A DNA stretch of 64,000 nucleotides from Rhizobium sp. BK602 (GTDB lineage Bacteria; Pseudomonadota; Alphaproteobacteria; Rhizobiales; Rhizobiaceae): positions 62,001-126,000 of the forward strand of contig NZ_JACIBC010000010.1 of NCBI RefSeq assembly GCF_014195095.1, in the 5' to 3' direction. Below the pieces are notes generated by a model. It was not told the origin of the DNA. It saw only the letters and a program-made list of their open reading frames with translations, and ran no database searches. Within the stretch, counting starts at the first letter, position 1. Each line of letters opens with the position of its first letter. This document shows, in pieces, positions 41,702 through 49,785 of the stretch. Position numbers and translations under genes: made by a program.

Positions 41702-42468
41702 GCCGGCGTCCCTCCGAGATAGGCTTTGACGACCTCGGCATTGCTCATCACCGCCTTCGGTTCGCCGTCGGCGATGATCTTGCCGGCGTCCATGCAGATC
41801 AGTCGTTCGACCACCTGCAGCAGGATGTGGACGATATGCTCGATCCAGACGATGCCGATGCCGCGCCGGCGCAATTCGAGGATGGTATCCACCAGCTCGC
41901 TGGCCTCGCCATCCGTCAGGCCGCCGCCGATCTCGTCGAGCAGCAGCAGTTTCGGCTTGGTGGCCAGCGCCCGTGCCAGCTCCAGGCGTTTGCGGTCGAG
42001 CAGGCCGAGCGTGTCGGCGCGGCGATTGGCAACGCCGAGCAGGCCGCACAGCGTCAGCGAATCGACGACACGCTCATAGGCCTCGTCGCGGCTGGCGGCG
42101 CCGCTGTGCGAGGCGGCAACAAAGACATTCTCGAAGGTGGTCATGCCGCTGAAGGGTTTGGGAATCTGATGCGTCCGCACCAGCCCCGACCGGCAGCGAT
42201 CCGCCGCCGACAGCGCCGTGACATCGGCGCCGTCGAAGGTGATGGCCCCGGCACTTGGCGGAAAGGCACCCGCAAGCACGCTGAGCAGCGTCGTCTTGCC
42301 CGCGCCGTTAGGCCCGACGATGCCGACCGCGTCGCCGTCGCCCATGGAAAAATCGAGGTTTTCAAGAACCACAAGCGCGCCGAAGCGCTTGTGTATCCCT
42401 CTGGCCGAGAGAAAGGATTCCCCCGGCCGCTCTTTGTGATCTCGCCGCTGCACTGTGCCGTCATCCAT
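41698..42468 (-). CDS. livG: Branched-chain amino acid-type ABC ATPase, LivG
   Basis: 256 residues from the ATG at 42466-42468, which overlaps the stop of the binding-protein gene by eight bases. Walker A GPNGAGKTT, a shortened signature (TLGLLDRKRLELARALAT) typical of LivG, Walker B LLLLDEIGGGL, and WIEHIVHILLQVVERLICMDAGK. The first ~20 residues are a non-conserved extension. Confidence 0.9.
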   Translation of the reverse strand: MDDGTVQRRDHKERPGESFLSARGIHKRFGALVVLENLDFSMGDGDAVGIVGPNGAGKTTLLSVLAGAFPPSAGAITFDGADVTALSAADRCRSGLVRTHQIPKPFSGMTTFENVFVAASHSGAASRDEAYERVVDSLTLCGLLGVANRRADTLGLLDRKRLELARALATKPKLLLLDEIGGGLTDGEASELVDTILELRRRGIGIVWIEHIVHILLQVVERLICMDAGKIIADGEPKAVMSNAEVVKAYLGGTPA

Positions 42469-43780
42469 TGTAGGGAGTGAGCTTGGCGCCGACGGGAACG
42501 TTCGGGTCGGTGACGTTTTCGGTGACGACATAGTCGAGCGCGAATTTGGAGCCTTCTTGCGCCTTCACCCATTGCGTTCCGACGATCGGTCCGGGAGAGA
42601 CGTTGGCGACCGGTCCGCTGGTGAAGTCGACCTTGCCGGCAATCGTCGTGGTCTTCAGCGTGCTGATCGCCTTGGCCACGGCCTCCTTGTTCTTGACATC
42701 GGTGCTTGCCTTCAGGGCATCGAAGCCGGCGTCGAGAAGCGCAAGGCTTGCACCCAGCTGCTGGGTCCACTGCTTGCCGCTCGATGCCTCGTAGCCATCC
42801 GCGAGTTCCGTCCCGGAGACACCCGTCAACGTCGATTTGTAAGGGAAGGCCTTATGCCAGTAAGCGGCGCTGCTGAGGTTGACGCCGAGGTCGCCGAGCG
42901 ACTCGATGTCGGAGGGGAAGAGCCCGGTCTTGGCGACCTGGCAGATCTTGATCTGCTGGGTCAGGCCCTGTTGGGCCGCCTGACGCCAGAAGGCGGCGAA
43001 ATCGGGCGGGATGGGAAACGAGTTGAAGATTTCGACGCCTTCCTGCTTGAAGAGGGCGATTTGCGCCGAAAAGTCCGTCGTGCCGGTCTCGTAGGCACCG
43101 GGATCGACGATGGTGAAGCCGGCCTTGGAAAGGGCCGGGGCCAGATTGGCACGGATGGCGTTGCCGTCGGCATCGTTGGGATACATGACGCCGACCTTCT
43201 TGTTGGTCTCGATCAGATTCCACTGTGAAATATAGGTTTTCAGGAATTCGCCGACGCCGAAGCCGAAATGATAGGTCCACTTGAACGGCGAGGGCGCGCC
43301 CGGCTTGGCGCCACGGCCGAAATACCAAGCTTCCCACGGCATGACCGTCGACAGGCAGGGAACGCCTGCCGCCTCGCAAGCATCGGCCACGGGGTTGATG
43401 GTTTCCGGGGTGGAAACGACCAGCATAAGATCGATGCCCTTGTTGTTGATGAGGTCCTTTGCCAATTGCCCGGCGCGGGACGGATCGGACTGCGTGTCCT
43501 GATCGAGGATCTCCACCTTCCAGGTCTTGCCGTTCGCCTGCAGTCCGGCCGCCAGCGCCTTGCGCGCCAGTTCCAGCACATATCCGTCCGTCTCGCCGAA
43601 GCCGCCAAGCGGGCCGGTGCGCGGGCTGATGAAGCCGACTTTGAGTGTGTCGCCCTCGGCCGCAAACGCCGCCCGACCGCCAAGCGCCAGTGCGGCGCTA
43701 CCGGCCGCTGTCGCAGCCATGAACGACCGGCGCGTCAGCGATGCGGCATTGATCCTCGTTCCAATGAGATTATTGGTCAT
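42461..43780 (-). CDS. Branched-chain amino acid-type periplasmic binding protein with Tat-like signal
   Basis: 439 residues. The N-terminus contains a twin-arginine motif (LTRRSFMAATAAG) followed by a hydrophobic stretch ending AAFAAE. The mature part is a Peripla_BP_6 fold: TLKVGFISPRTGPLGGFGE, then VPCLSTVMPWEAWYFGRG, NKKVGVMYPNDADGN, and VGMSP-like segments replaced by GPIVGTQW near the end. Such proteins bind hydrophobic amino acids, amides or aromatic acids. Located between the first aldehyde dehydrogenase and LivG, it likely brings in an aromatic or related carboxylate or aldehyde precursor. Confidence 0.9.
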   Translation of the reverse strand: MTNNLIGTRINAASLTRRSFMAATAAGSAALALGGRAAFAAEGDTLKVGFISPRTGPLGGFGETDGYVLELARKALAAGLQANGKTWKVEILDQDTQSDPSRAGQLAKDLINNKGIDLMLVVSTPETINPVADACEAAGVPCLSTVMPWEAWYFGRGAKPGAPSPFKWTYHFGFGVGEFLKTYISQWNLIETNKKVGVMYPNDADGNAIRANLAPALSKAGFTIVDPGAYETGTTDFSAQIALFKQEGVEIFNSFPIPPDFAAFWRQAAQQGLTQQIKICQVAKTGLFPSDIESLGDLGVNLSSAAYWHKAFPYKSTLTGVSGTELADGYEASSGKQWTQQLGASLALLDAGFDALKASTDVKNKEAVAKAISTLKTTTIAGKVDFTSGPVANVSPGPIVGTQWVKAQEGSKFALDYVVTENVTDPNVPVGAKLTPYNG

Positions 43781-43857
43781 GTAGTCGTTCCTCCCTTTTT
43801 GGAGCCCTCTCGCTCCGATGCTTCTTCTGCCTTGCCGGTCGAGTGCCGTGATACGGC

Positions 43858-45309
43858 TCAGATCGGATATTTGCGCGTACCGGATGCCAGCGTGATCCAG
43901 CGCAGCTCGGTGAATTCGTCGATCGCCGCCTTGCCGCCGAAGCGGCCGTAGCCGCTGGACTTGACCCCGCCGAAGGGCATTTGCGGTTCGTCGGAAACCG
44001 TCGCCTCGTTGATGTGGCAGATGCCGGTCTCGATTCGTTTGGCAACGGCCAGCGCCTGGTTGATGTCGCGGCCGAACACCGCCGAGGACAGCCCGTATTC
44101 GTTGTCGTTGGCGATGGTGACGGCCTCGTCGACGCTGTCCACGCGGATGATTGCCGCCAGCGGTCCAAAACTTTCCTCCCGATAGAGGCGCATGGCGGGC
44201 GTTACATGATCAACAATCGTGGCATCCACCAGCATGCCGTTCGCATGCCCACCGCAGACGACGACGGCCCCCTTCTGCTGGGCATCGTCGACAAGCGCCC
44301 TGATGCGCCGCACCGCCTCGGCACTGATCATCGTCCCGAGCGGCGTATTGCCATCGAGCGGATTTCCGGCGACGAGCGTGCGCGCCTTCTCCTTGAACTT
44401 CTCGACGAATTCGTCGGCAATCTCCTCGAGCAGGATGATCCGTTCCGTCGACATGCAGATCTGGCCCTGGTTCATGAAGGCGCCGAAGGCGGCGGCGCGG
44501 ACCGCCTCGTCGATATCGGCATCGGCGAGCACGATGAAGGGTGCCTTGCCGCCGAGCTCGAGCAGACAGCGCTTCAGATGCCGTGCCGATGTCTCGGCGA
44601 TGATCCGTCCGACGCGCGTCGAACCGGTGAAGTTGATCCGCCGCACCGCCGGATGGGCGATCAGGGCCTCGACGACGGTTGCGGCATCCTTGGGCGCATT
44701 GGTGACGACATTGACCACACCAGGCGGAAAGCCCGCCTCGCGCATGACGTCGCCAATGAGGCAATGGGTCTTCGGGCAAAGCTCCGAAGCCTTGAGCACG
44801 ACCGTGTTGCCGCAGGCAAGCGGCATGGCGATCGCCCGCGCGCCGAGGATGATCGGCGCATTCCAGGGCGCAATGCCCAAGCAGACGCCGGCGGGCTGGC
44901 GCACTGCCATGGAGACGTTGCCGGCAATGCCCGAGGGGATGATCTCGCCGGTAATCTGCGTGGTCATCGAGGCTGCCTCGCGCAATATGTCGGCGGCAAG
45001 ATTGCAATTGATCCTGGCCCAAAGGGCGGTCGCCCCGGTCTCCCCGATCATTGCCGCCACGAAGTCCGCCGATCGCGCCAGCAGAATGTCGGCCGCCCGG
45101 TTGAGCATTGCGCGGCGTTCGCCAGGCCCTAGTTCCGACCATGCGGGAAAAGCGGCGGCGGCGGCATTGGCCGCACGCGCCACATCGGAGATCGACGCCG
45201 CCGACGCTATGGTCGCAACATCGCCGGTCGCCGGATCAAGGCATTCGAAGCTGGATGCATCGGACGCATCCACCGTCTCGTCATTGATCAGAAGCTTTGC
45301 CACAAACAT
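43858..45309 (-). CDS. Aldehyde dehydrogenase, proximal copy
   Basis: 483 residues from the ATG at 45307-45309 (MFVAKLLINDETVD); 31 in-frame upstream codons look non-coding. Active-site cysteine in NQGQICMST, glutamate in LLELGGKAPF, cofactor loop NFTGSTRVGRI. It is the first gene of the operon and faces the AraC-type regulator. It shares extensive similarity with the distal aldehyde dehydrogenase (36762-38207), including identical blocks around the cysteine, so tandem duplication followed by insertion of the transport and SDR genes is possible. Confidence 0.92.
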   Translation of the reverse strand: MFVAKLLINDETVDASDASSFECLDPATGDVATIASAASISDVARAANAAAAAFPAWSELGPGERRAMLNRAADILLARSADFVAAMIGETGATALWARINCNLAADILREAASMTTQITGEIIPSGIAGNVSMAVRQPAGVCLGIAPWNAPIILGARAIAMPLACGNTVVLKASELCPKTHCLIGDVMREAGFPPGVVNVVTNAPKDAATVVEALIAHPAVRRINFTGSTRVGRIIAETSARHLKRCLLELGGKAPFIVLADADIDEAVRAAAFGAFMNQGQICMSTERIILLEEIADEFVEKFKEKARTLVAGNPLDGNTPLGTMISAEAVRRIRALVDDAQQKGAVVVCGGHANGMLVDATIVDHVTPAMRLYREESFGPLAAIIRVDSVDEAVTIANDNEYGLSSAVFGRDINQALAVAKRIETGICHINEATVSDEPQMPFGGVKSSGYGRFGGKAAIDEFTELRWITLASGTRKYPI

Positions 45310-45442
45310 CGCGATCGTCCGGTCCTTCGCAGGTCTTTCCCACAAACGCATCAACGGGAGAAGGCGCGCACGGACAGGCGCGGCCAGGACAGGGCCTCGC
45401 AATCGGCATCTGTTGTGTGGAGTCCTCCTCCCAGAGGCTCAT

Positions 45443-45504
45443 GCAATGAGACTACGCCATTGCAATTGGGAAGGAATGTGTTTTTCTGGGTTAATATTGC
45501 AATT
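45443..45504. promoter_or_regulatory. Candidate AraC-type binding sites in the divergent promoter
   Basis: Direct repeats ATTGCAATT at 45459-45467 and 45496-45504 (37 bp apart), and an inverted pair GCAATG (45443-45448) / CATTGC (45458-45463). The region 45310-45554 separates the aldehyde dehydrogenase operon from its likely regulator. Confidence 0.45.
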
Positions 45505-45554
45505 ATCTGGCATTCCCGGCTCTGGTATCTCGATGCCGGCAGGAGGAGGGCTTC

Positions 45555-46454
45555 ATGGTTTCCGATGGCGGCATCCATCATCATGCGCATGGCGAGTGGC
45601 GGGAACCCTCGCTGTCGCACCGGACGATCCGTTTCCAGAAAGGCATCTATGCCGATTTCCACCATCTGTTTCTACTACAGGCCGGAACGGCTGCCCTATT
45701 GTTCGAGCCGGAGGAGCAGCGATCGCTGCACGGGCCGGCGCTCGCTTATCTGCCGCCGCAGGCACGGTGCGAGCTGCGCATGGCCGCGGGTGCCGCCGGC
45801 TTCCTGATCGGCGCCTCACCGCAAATCATGGTGGATGCGATCGGCGACCAGGCGGAATCCTATGCGCTGCGGACTTTCAGCGAGCGGCTCTGGCTGACGG
45901 ACGAACCGAAGCCGCATGCCGTCGAAGAGACACAGCCGCTGGTGGCCGGCTTCGTGCGGGAACTTGGCGACCCCTCGCGCGCCTCGTGGATGGTCATCTC
46001 CGCCTATTTGCGATTGATCCTCATGACGCTATGGCGCACCGGCGGCAGTGAGGCGGCCGAGCAGCGCGGCCGAGGTGGTAGCGCCTCGATCCTGCAGCGA
46101 TATCGGCAGCTGGTGGAAATCTGGTTCCGGCAGCACCGGCCGATCAGCGACTATGCGCGCGAACTCGGCGTCACCGCCGACCGCCTGCATTCCATCTGCA
46201 GCAGCGCGCTCGGGCGCTCTCCCATACAGCTCCTGCATGAGCGGGTCGTCCAGGAGGCGAAGCTGCGGCTGGAACGCTCCGCCAGGACGGTCCAGGAGAT
46301 TTCGGACAGCCTTGGTTTTCGGGACCCCACCTATTTCAGCCATTTCTTCAAACGAAAGACCGGCTTCTCCCCCGCAACCTACCGCGATTTCGCCAGGCGG
46401 AACGAGCTCTCGGAAAACCAGGTCCTATCTTCAAGTTATGCAGACTGGCCATGA
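45555..46454 (+). CDS. AraC-family transcriptional regulator
   Basis: 299 residues from the ATG at 45555, preceded by AGGAGGAGGG. The N-terminal half is a cupin-like effector domain (HHLFLLQAGTAALLFEPEEQ, YLPPQARCEL). The C-terminal two-helix-turn-helix DNA-binding domain spans about residues 195-290: SDYARELGVTADRLHSICSS, then TVQEISDSLGFRDPTYFSHF and the FKRKTGFSPATYR signature. It is divergent from the aldehyde dehydrogenase/Liv operon and is the likely activator of it, with an aromatic or aldehyde effector. Confidence 0.93.
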   Translation: MVSDGGIHHHAHGEWREPSLSHRTIRFQKGIYADFHHLFLLQAGTAALLFEPEEQRSLHGPALAYLPPQARCELRMAAGAAGFLIGASPQIMVDAIGDQAESYALRTFSERLWLTDEPKPHAVEETQPLVAGFVRELGDPSRASWMVISAYLRLILMTLWRTGGSEAAEQRGRGGSASILQRYRQLVEIWFRQHRPISDYARELGVTADRLHSICSSALGRSPIQLLHERVVQEAKLRLERSARTVQEISDSLGFRDPTYFSHFFKRKTGFSPATYRDFARRNELSENQVLSSSYADWP

Positions 46455-46472
46455 CCGGCGGCGGCCATATCG

Positions 46473-47978
46473 TCAGCCTTCCTCCTGGAAAACCTCCTCG
46501 CGCTTGGCCTTGACCGACGGCAGGAAGACAACCAGCAGCACGGCGAGGGCAACCAGCAGCAGAATGGCGCTGATGGGACGCGTGACGAAAGTCATGGGAT
46601 CGCCGCGCGAGAGGATCATGGCGCGCCTCAAATTTTCCTCCAGCAGCGGCCCGAGCACGAAGCCGAGCAGCAACGGCGCCGGCTCGCAGCGCAGCTTGGC
46701 CAGCAGATAGCCGGCCAGCCCGAAGAAGGCGACCGCGTAGAGGTCGTAGACGTTGGAATTGACGCTGTAGACGCCGATCGAGCAGAAGGCCATGATGATC
46801 GGGAACAGCACGTAATAGGGGATCGTCAGAAGCTTCACCCAAAGGCCGATCAGCGGCAGGTTCAGGACGACGAGCATCAGATTGCCGATCCACATGGACG
46901 CAATGATGCCCCAGAACAGCGCCGGCTGTTCGGTGGCGACGTTCGGGCCTGGCACGATCCCCTGGATGATCATCGCGCCCACCATCAACGCCATCACCGG
47001 ATTTGCCGGAATGCCGAGGGTCAGCAACGGAATGAACGAAGTCTGGGCGCCGGCATTGTTGGCGGATTCCGGCCCCGCCACGCCTGCGATCGCCCCCTGC
47101 CCGAACTCTTCCGGACGATCGGAAACGCGTTTTTCGACCGTATAGGAAGCAAAGGACGCAAGGATGGCGCCGCCGCCGGGCAGGATGCCGAGGGCGGAGC
47201 CGATGATCGTGCCGCGCAGCACGGGTGCGATCATCCGCCTGAAATCGTCGCGCGTCGGCCACAGGCCGCTGACCTTGGCCATCAGCACCGTGCGGGTCTT
47301 CTCACCCTCCAGATTGCGCAGGATCTCGGCGACGCCGAAGACGCCGACGGCAACGGCGACGAAATTCAGGCCGTCCGCATATTCGCGAATGCCGAGGGTA
47401 AAGCGCGGCGTGCCGGTATAGATATCGGTGCCGACCAGACCGAGCAGCAGGCCGAGGGCGACCATCGCCAGCGCCTTGACGATCGAGCCGTGCGCAAGCG
47501 CCACGGACGAGACCAGGCCGACGATCATCAGCGAGAAATATTCGGCCGCACCGAATTTCAGGGCAATCGCGGTCAGCGGGATCGCGAAGACAGCCACCAG
47601 GAAGGTCGAGACCGTCCCCGCGAAGAAGGAGCCGAGCGCGGCGATCGAAAGGGCGGCGCCCGCCCTGCCCTTGCGCGCCATCTGATAGCCGTCGATGGCG
47701 GTAACCGCCGACGAGGATTCGCCGGGCATGTTGATCAGGATGGCCGTGGTCGAGCCGCCATATTGCGCGCCGTAGTAGATCCCCGCCAGCATGATGAGCG
47801 ACGAGACCGGCTCGAGCTGGAAGGTGATGGGCAGGAGCATGGCGATCGTCGCGGTAGCGCCGATGCCCGGCAGCACGCCGATCAATGTGCCGAGCAGCAC
47901 GCCGATCAGGCAGAAGAAAAGGTTTTCCGGCGATGCGGCCGTGCTGAAACCGAGGGCAAGATTGCTGATCAGATCCAT
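46473..47978 (-). CDS. tctA: Tripartite tricarboxylate transporter large permease, TctA
   Basis: 501 residues with about ten to twelve membrane segments. The TctA signature appears as GTLIGVLPGIGATATIAMLLP near residue 33, YYGAQYGGSTTAILINMPGESSS, and the second half GILPGGGAILASFASYTVEKR plus GVAGPESANNAG. It is the main channel of the TTT family, secondary transporters energised by ion gradients that receive substrate from the TctC binding protein. A 106-bp repeat separates it from tctB. Confidence 0.95.
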   Translation of the reverse strand: MDLISNLALGFSTAASPENLFFCLIGVLLGTLIGVLPGIGATATIAMLLPITFQLEPVSSLIMLAGIYYGAQYGGSTTAILINMPGESSSAVTAIDGYQMARKGRAGAALSIAALGSFFAGTVSTFLVAVFAIPLTAIALKFGAAEYFSLMIVGLVSSVALAHGSIVKALAMVALGLLLGLVGTDIYTGTPRFTLGIREYADGLNFVAVAVGVFGVAEILRNLEGEKTRTVLMAKVSGLWPTRDDFRRMIAPVLRGTIIGSALGILPGGGAILASFASYTVEKRVSDRPEEFGQGAIAGVAGPESANNAGAQTSFIPLLTLGIPANPVMALMVGAMIIQGIVPGPNVATEQPALFWGIIASMWIGNLMLVVLNLPLIGLWVKLLTIPYYVLFPIIMAFCSIGVYSVNSNVYDLYAVAFFGLAGYLLAKLRCEPAPLLLGFVLGPLLEENLRRAMILSRGDPMTFVTRPISAILLLVALAVLLVVFLPSVKAKREEVFQEEG

Positions 47979-47987
47979 CGATGCCTC

Positions 47988-48093
47988 CTAGAGCAATTTC
48001 AGGAAAAATTCGTAGCGGTTTTCCGTCCGGAATTGCGTAAAAACAAAGGGATAGAGCGTTTTCGCGATTCGAAGAAAAGCGGAAATGCTCTAG
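47988..48093. repeat. RIME-like intergenic palindromic element
   Basis: The element is bounded by inverted ends CTAGAGCA and TGCTCTAG. The interior includes palindromic and mosaic segments (GCGGTTTTCCGTCCGG; AGAGCGTTTTCGCGATTCG). This wording matches the mosaic palindromes known from Rhizobium intergenic regions (identified from memory, not by search). It separates tctB and tctA and supplies the tctB stop codon (TAG within TCTAG, 48090-48092). It can fold into extended hairpins and may dampen or terminate expression between the two genes. Confidence 0.75.
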
Positions 48094-48551
48094 AACCTGA
48101 CCCAGGGGCCAAAGCGCTCGAACGGCAAGCCGAGCGCGTAGCTGAAGACGACGACGGAGAAGAGGGTGATCGCCACGGCCAGCAGGATCGCCAGCGGCAC
48201 TTTCATGCGCGCGGAGGCAAATGCTGCGATCAGTGCAATCAGAAAGAGCGAAGGCACGAAACCGAGGCCGCGCACCGTCAGGCCGAATGCGATCGGCGCC
48301 GGCAGGATGAAAAGCATGCCACGCAGGGCGATGGGGCCGAACGGCTCGCCCTCGACACGCATTGCCTGGACCAGCACGATCACGCCGAGGGCCGTCAGAA
48401 CGACGGCAAGCAACAGCGGAAAATAGCCGGGGCCCATCCGCAGGGCCGTGCCGAGTTCGAGCGTCAGGCATTGGTAGATGAAAAAGCCGCCAAGCCCGAT
48501 GAACACGGCACCGCAAAGCACGTTGGTGCCGTCGAAAGTCAATGATTTCAT
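48090..48551 (-). CDS. tctB: Tripartite tricarboxylate transporter small permease, TctB
   Basis: 153 residues from the ATG at 48549-48551, after GGGGGAGAC; an upstream in-frame start adds five residues. Four hydrophobic segments (about 10-32, 45-65, 80-100 and 115-145). GPGYFPLLLAVVLTALGVIVL is the TctB landmark. It has low sequence conservation but fixed position between tctC and tctA. The stop codon lies inside the intergenic repeat. Confidence 0.9.
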   Translation of the reverse strand: MKSLTFDGTNVLCGAVFIGLGGFFIYQCLTLELGTALRMGPGYFPLLLAVVLTALGVIVLVQAMRVEGEPFGPIALRGMLFILPAPIAFGLTVRGLGFVPSLFLIALIAAFASARMKVPLAILLAVAITLFSVVVFSYALGLPFERFGPWVRF

Positions 48552-48572
48552 GTCTCCCCCCTTCACGCCGAT

Positions 48573-48598
48573 GCCGCCCGCCAGTTGAGGCGAGCGGC
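48573..48598 (-). promoter_or_regulatory. Hairpin between tctC and tctB
   Basis: An interrupted 10-bp stem (GCCGCCCGCC against GGCGAGCGGC, one mismatch) without T-run. It may stabilise the tctC message and limit read-through into the permeases, as is common for binding-protein genes. Confidence 0.45.
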
Positions 48599-48615
48599 GA
48601 TGCCTCCTGCCGTCA

Positions 48616-49599
48616 CTAATCGGCGTACTGCCCCGCCGCCTCGATCACCGGCTTCCAGCGGGCAATTTCCGTTTCGAGCTTGGTCTTGAGAGCGGCCGGC
48701 GTCGCATCGGCCTCCGACGAGGGCTCGGTGCCAAGTTCGGCGAAACGGGCAACGACGTTCGGGTCCTTGAGCGCCACCTGCAGCGATTTCGACAGACGCG
48801 CGGTTACATCCGCCGAGGTGCCCTTCGGCGCATAGAGGCCGTGCCAGATGCCGACCTGGAAACCGGCCAGACCACCCTCGACCGCCGTCGGCACATCGGG
48901 GAACACCTTGAGGCGTGCCGGCGAAGTCACGGCATAGGCCTTGATCGTGCCGCCCTGGATCTGCTTGGTGGTGTTGGTGGTCTGGTCGCACATGATGTCG
49001 ACCTGGCCGCCGAGCAGATCGGTCATGGCCGGCCCCGTACCCTTATAGGGAACGGTGGTGAGCGGCGTCTGGATCGCGCTCATCAGCATCATGCCGCACA
49101 GATGCGAAGCAGCCCCGATGCCGGCATTGGCGACGGTAACCTTGTCCTTGTTGGCCTTGACATAGTCGACCAGGCCCTTGAGGTCGGTCGGCTCAAAGTC
49201 CTTGCGCGCGACGATCGTCATCGGCACATCGGTGACGAGGCCGACATATTCGAAGGAGTTGAGGGTGTCGTAGGCGAGCTTGCGGTAGAGCGTCGCGCTC
49301 GTCGCCATGCCGATATGATGCAGGAGAACGGTGTAACCATCCGGATCGGCCTGCGCGACACGGCCGGCGCCCAGCGTGCCACCGGCTCCACCGACATTCT
49401 CGACGATGATCTGCTGCCCGAGATCCTTCGACATGGATTCGGCAACCAGGCGCGCAACCGTGTCCGTCGGCCCGCCGGCGGAGAAGGGAACGACCATGGT
49501 GATCGTCCGCTGCGGATAGGTCTGCGCGATGGCGGAAACGGAAAAGAGCGAAACGGCGGCAACCGCCGTCATGCCCAGAAAGGCATTCAGTATTTTCAT
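48616..49599 (-). CDS. tctC: Tripartite tricarboxylate transporter binding protein, TctC/Bug family
   Basis: 327 residues from the ATG at 49597-49599, preceded by GGGAGGATGC. Signal peptide with cleavage at SAIA-QTYPQ. The mature protein begins TYPQRTITMVVPFSAGGPTD, the Bug-family first loop, followed by VENVGGAGGTLGA, PYKGTGPAMTDLLGGQVDIMCDQ, and the ending typical of the family. It catches a carboxylate in the periplasm and delivers it to TctAB. First gene of tctCBA, downstream of a DctBD-like two-component system on the same strand. Confidence 0.93.
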   Translation of the reverse strand: MKILNAFLGMTAVAAVSLFSVSAIAQTYPQRTITMVVPFSAGGPTDTVARLVAESMSKDLGQQIIVENVGGAGGTLGAGRVAQADPDGYTVLLHHIGMATSATLYRKLAYDTLNSFEYVGLVTDVPMTIVARKDFEPTDLKGLVDYVKANKDKVTVANAGIGAASHLCGMMLMSAIQTPLTTVPYKGTGPAMTDLLGGQVDIMCDQTTNTTKQIQGGTIKAYAVTSPARLKVFPDVPTAVEGGLAGFQVGIWHGLYAPKGTSADVTARLSKSLQVALKDPNVVARFAELGTEPSSEADATPAALKTKLETEIARWKPVIEAAGQYAD

Positions 49600-49765
49600 T
49601 GCATCCTCCCAGGAACCTGCCGGCGCGGCTCCCTCCGCACCGGTCATGACTATCGCCACTGTGGAATAGCCGTGACAGCGAACAACCGGCTCAGGCGCTG
49701 CCGAACGCAATTTTCATCCGGGAGTGGAGCAGAATGGGTCGAAACGGGGACAAACGAGGAAGAGG

Positions 49766-49785
49766 ATGGGTGGAAATCCACCCAT
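49766..49785. promoter_or_regulatory. Perfect palindrome between the response regulator and tctC
   Basis: ATGGGTGGAAATCCACCCAT has 9-bp arms around AA. It abuts the response-regulator stop codon and lies 167-186 bp before the tctC start. Either it is the 3' hairpin of the regulator gene, or an upstream activator site of the kind bound by NtrC/DctD proteins. Confidence 0.45.

Noticed and set aside
40077..41741. A 554-residue LivH
   Set aside because: The N-terminal half is livF read in another frame; the LivH fold starts at the GTG at 40973.
47490..48545. A 351-codon plus-strand frame over tctA/tctB
   Set aside because: Extremely rich in E, D, R, Q and H without structure; antisense to two recognisable membrane proteins and runs through the intergenic repeat.
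49600..49784. A sigma-54 -24/-12 promoter before tctC
   Set aside because: The best GG...GC pair on the minus strand (near 49709-49722) has 9 instead of 10 bases between the conserved dinucleotides, so I do not claim it.
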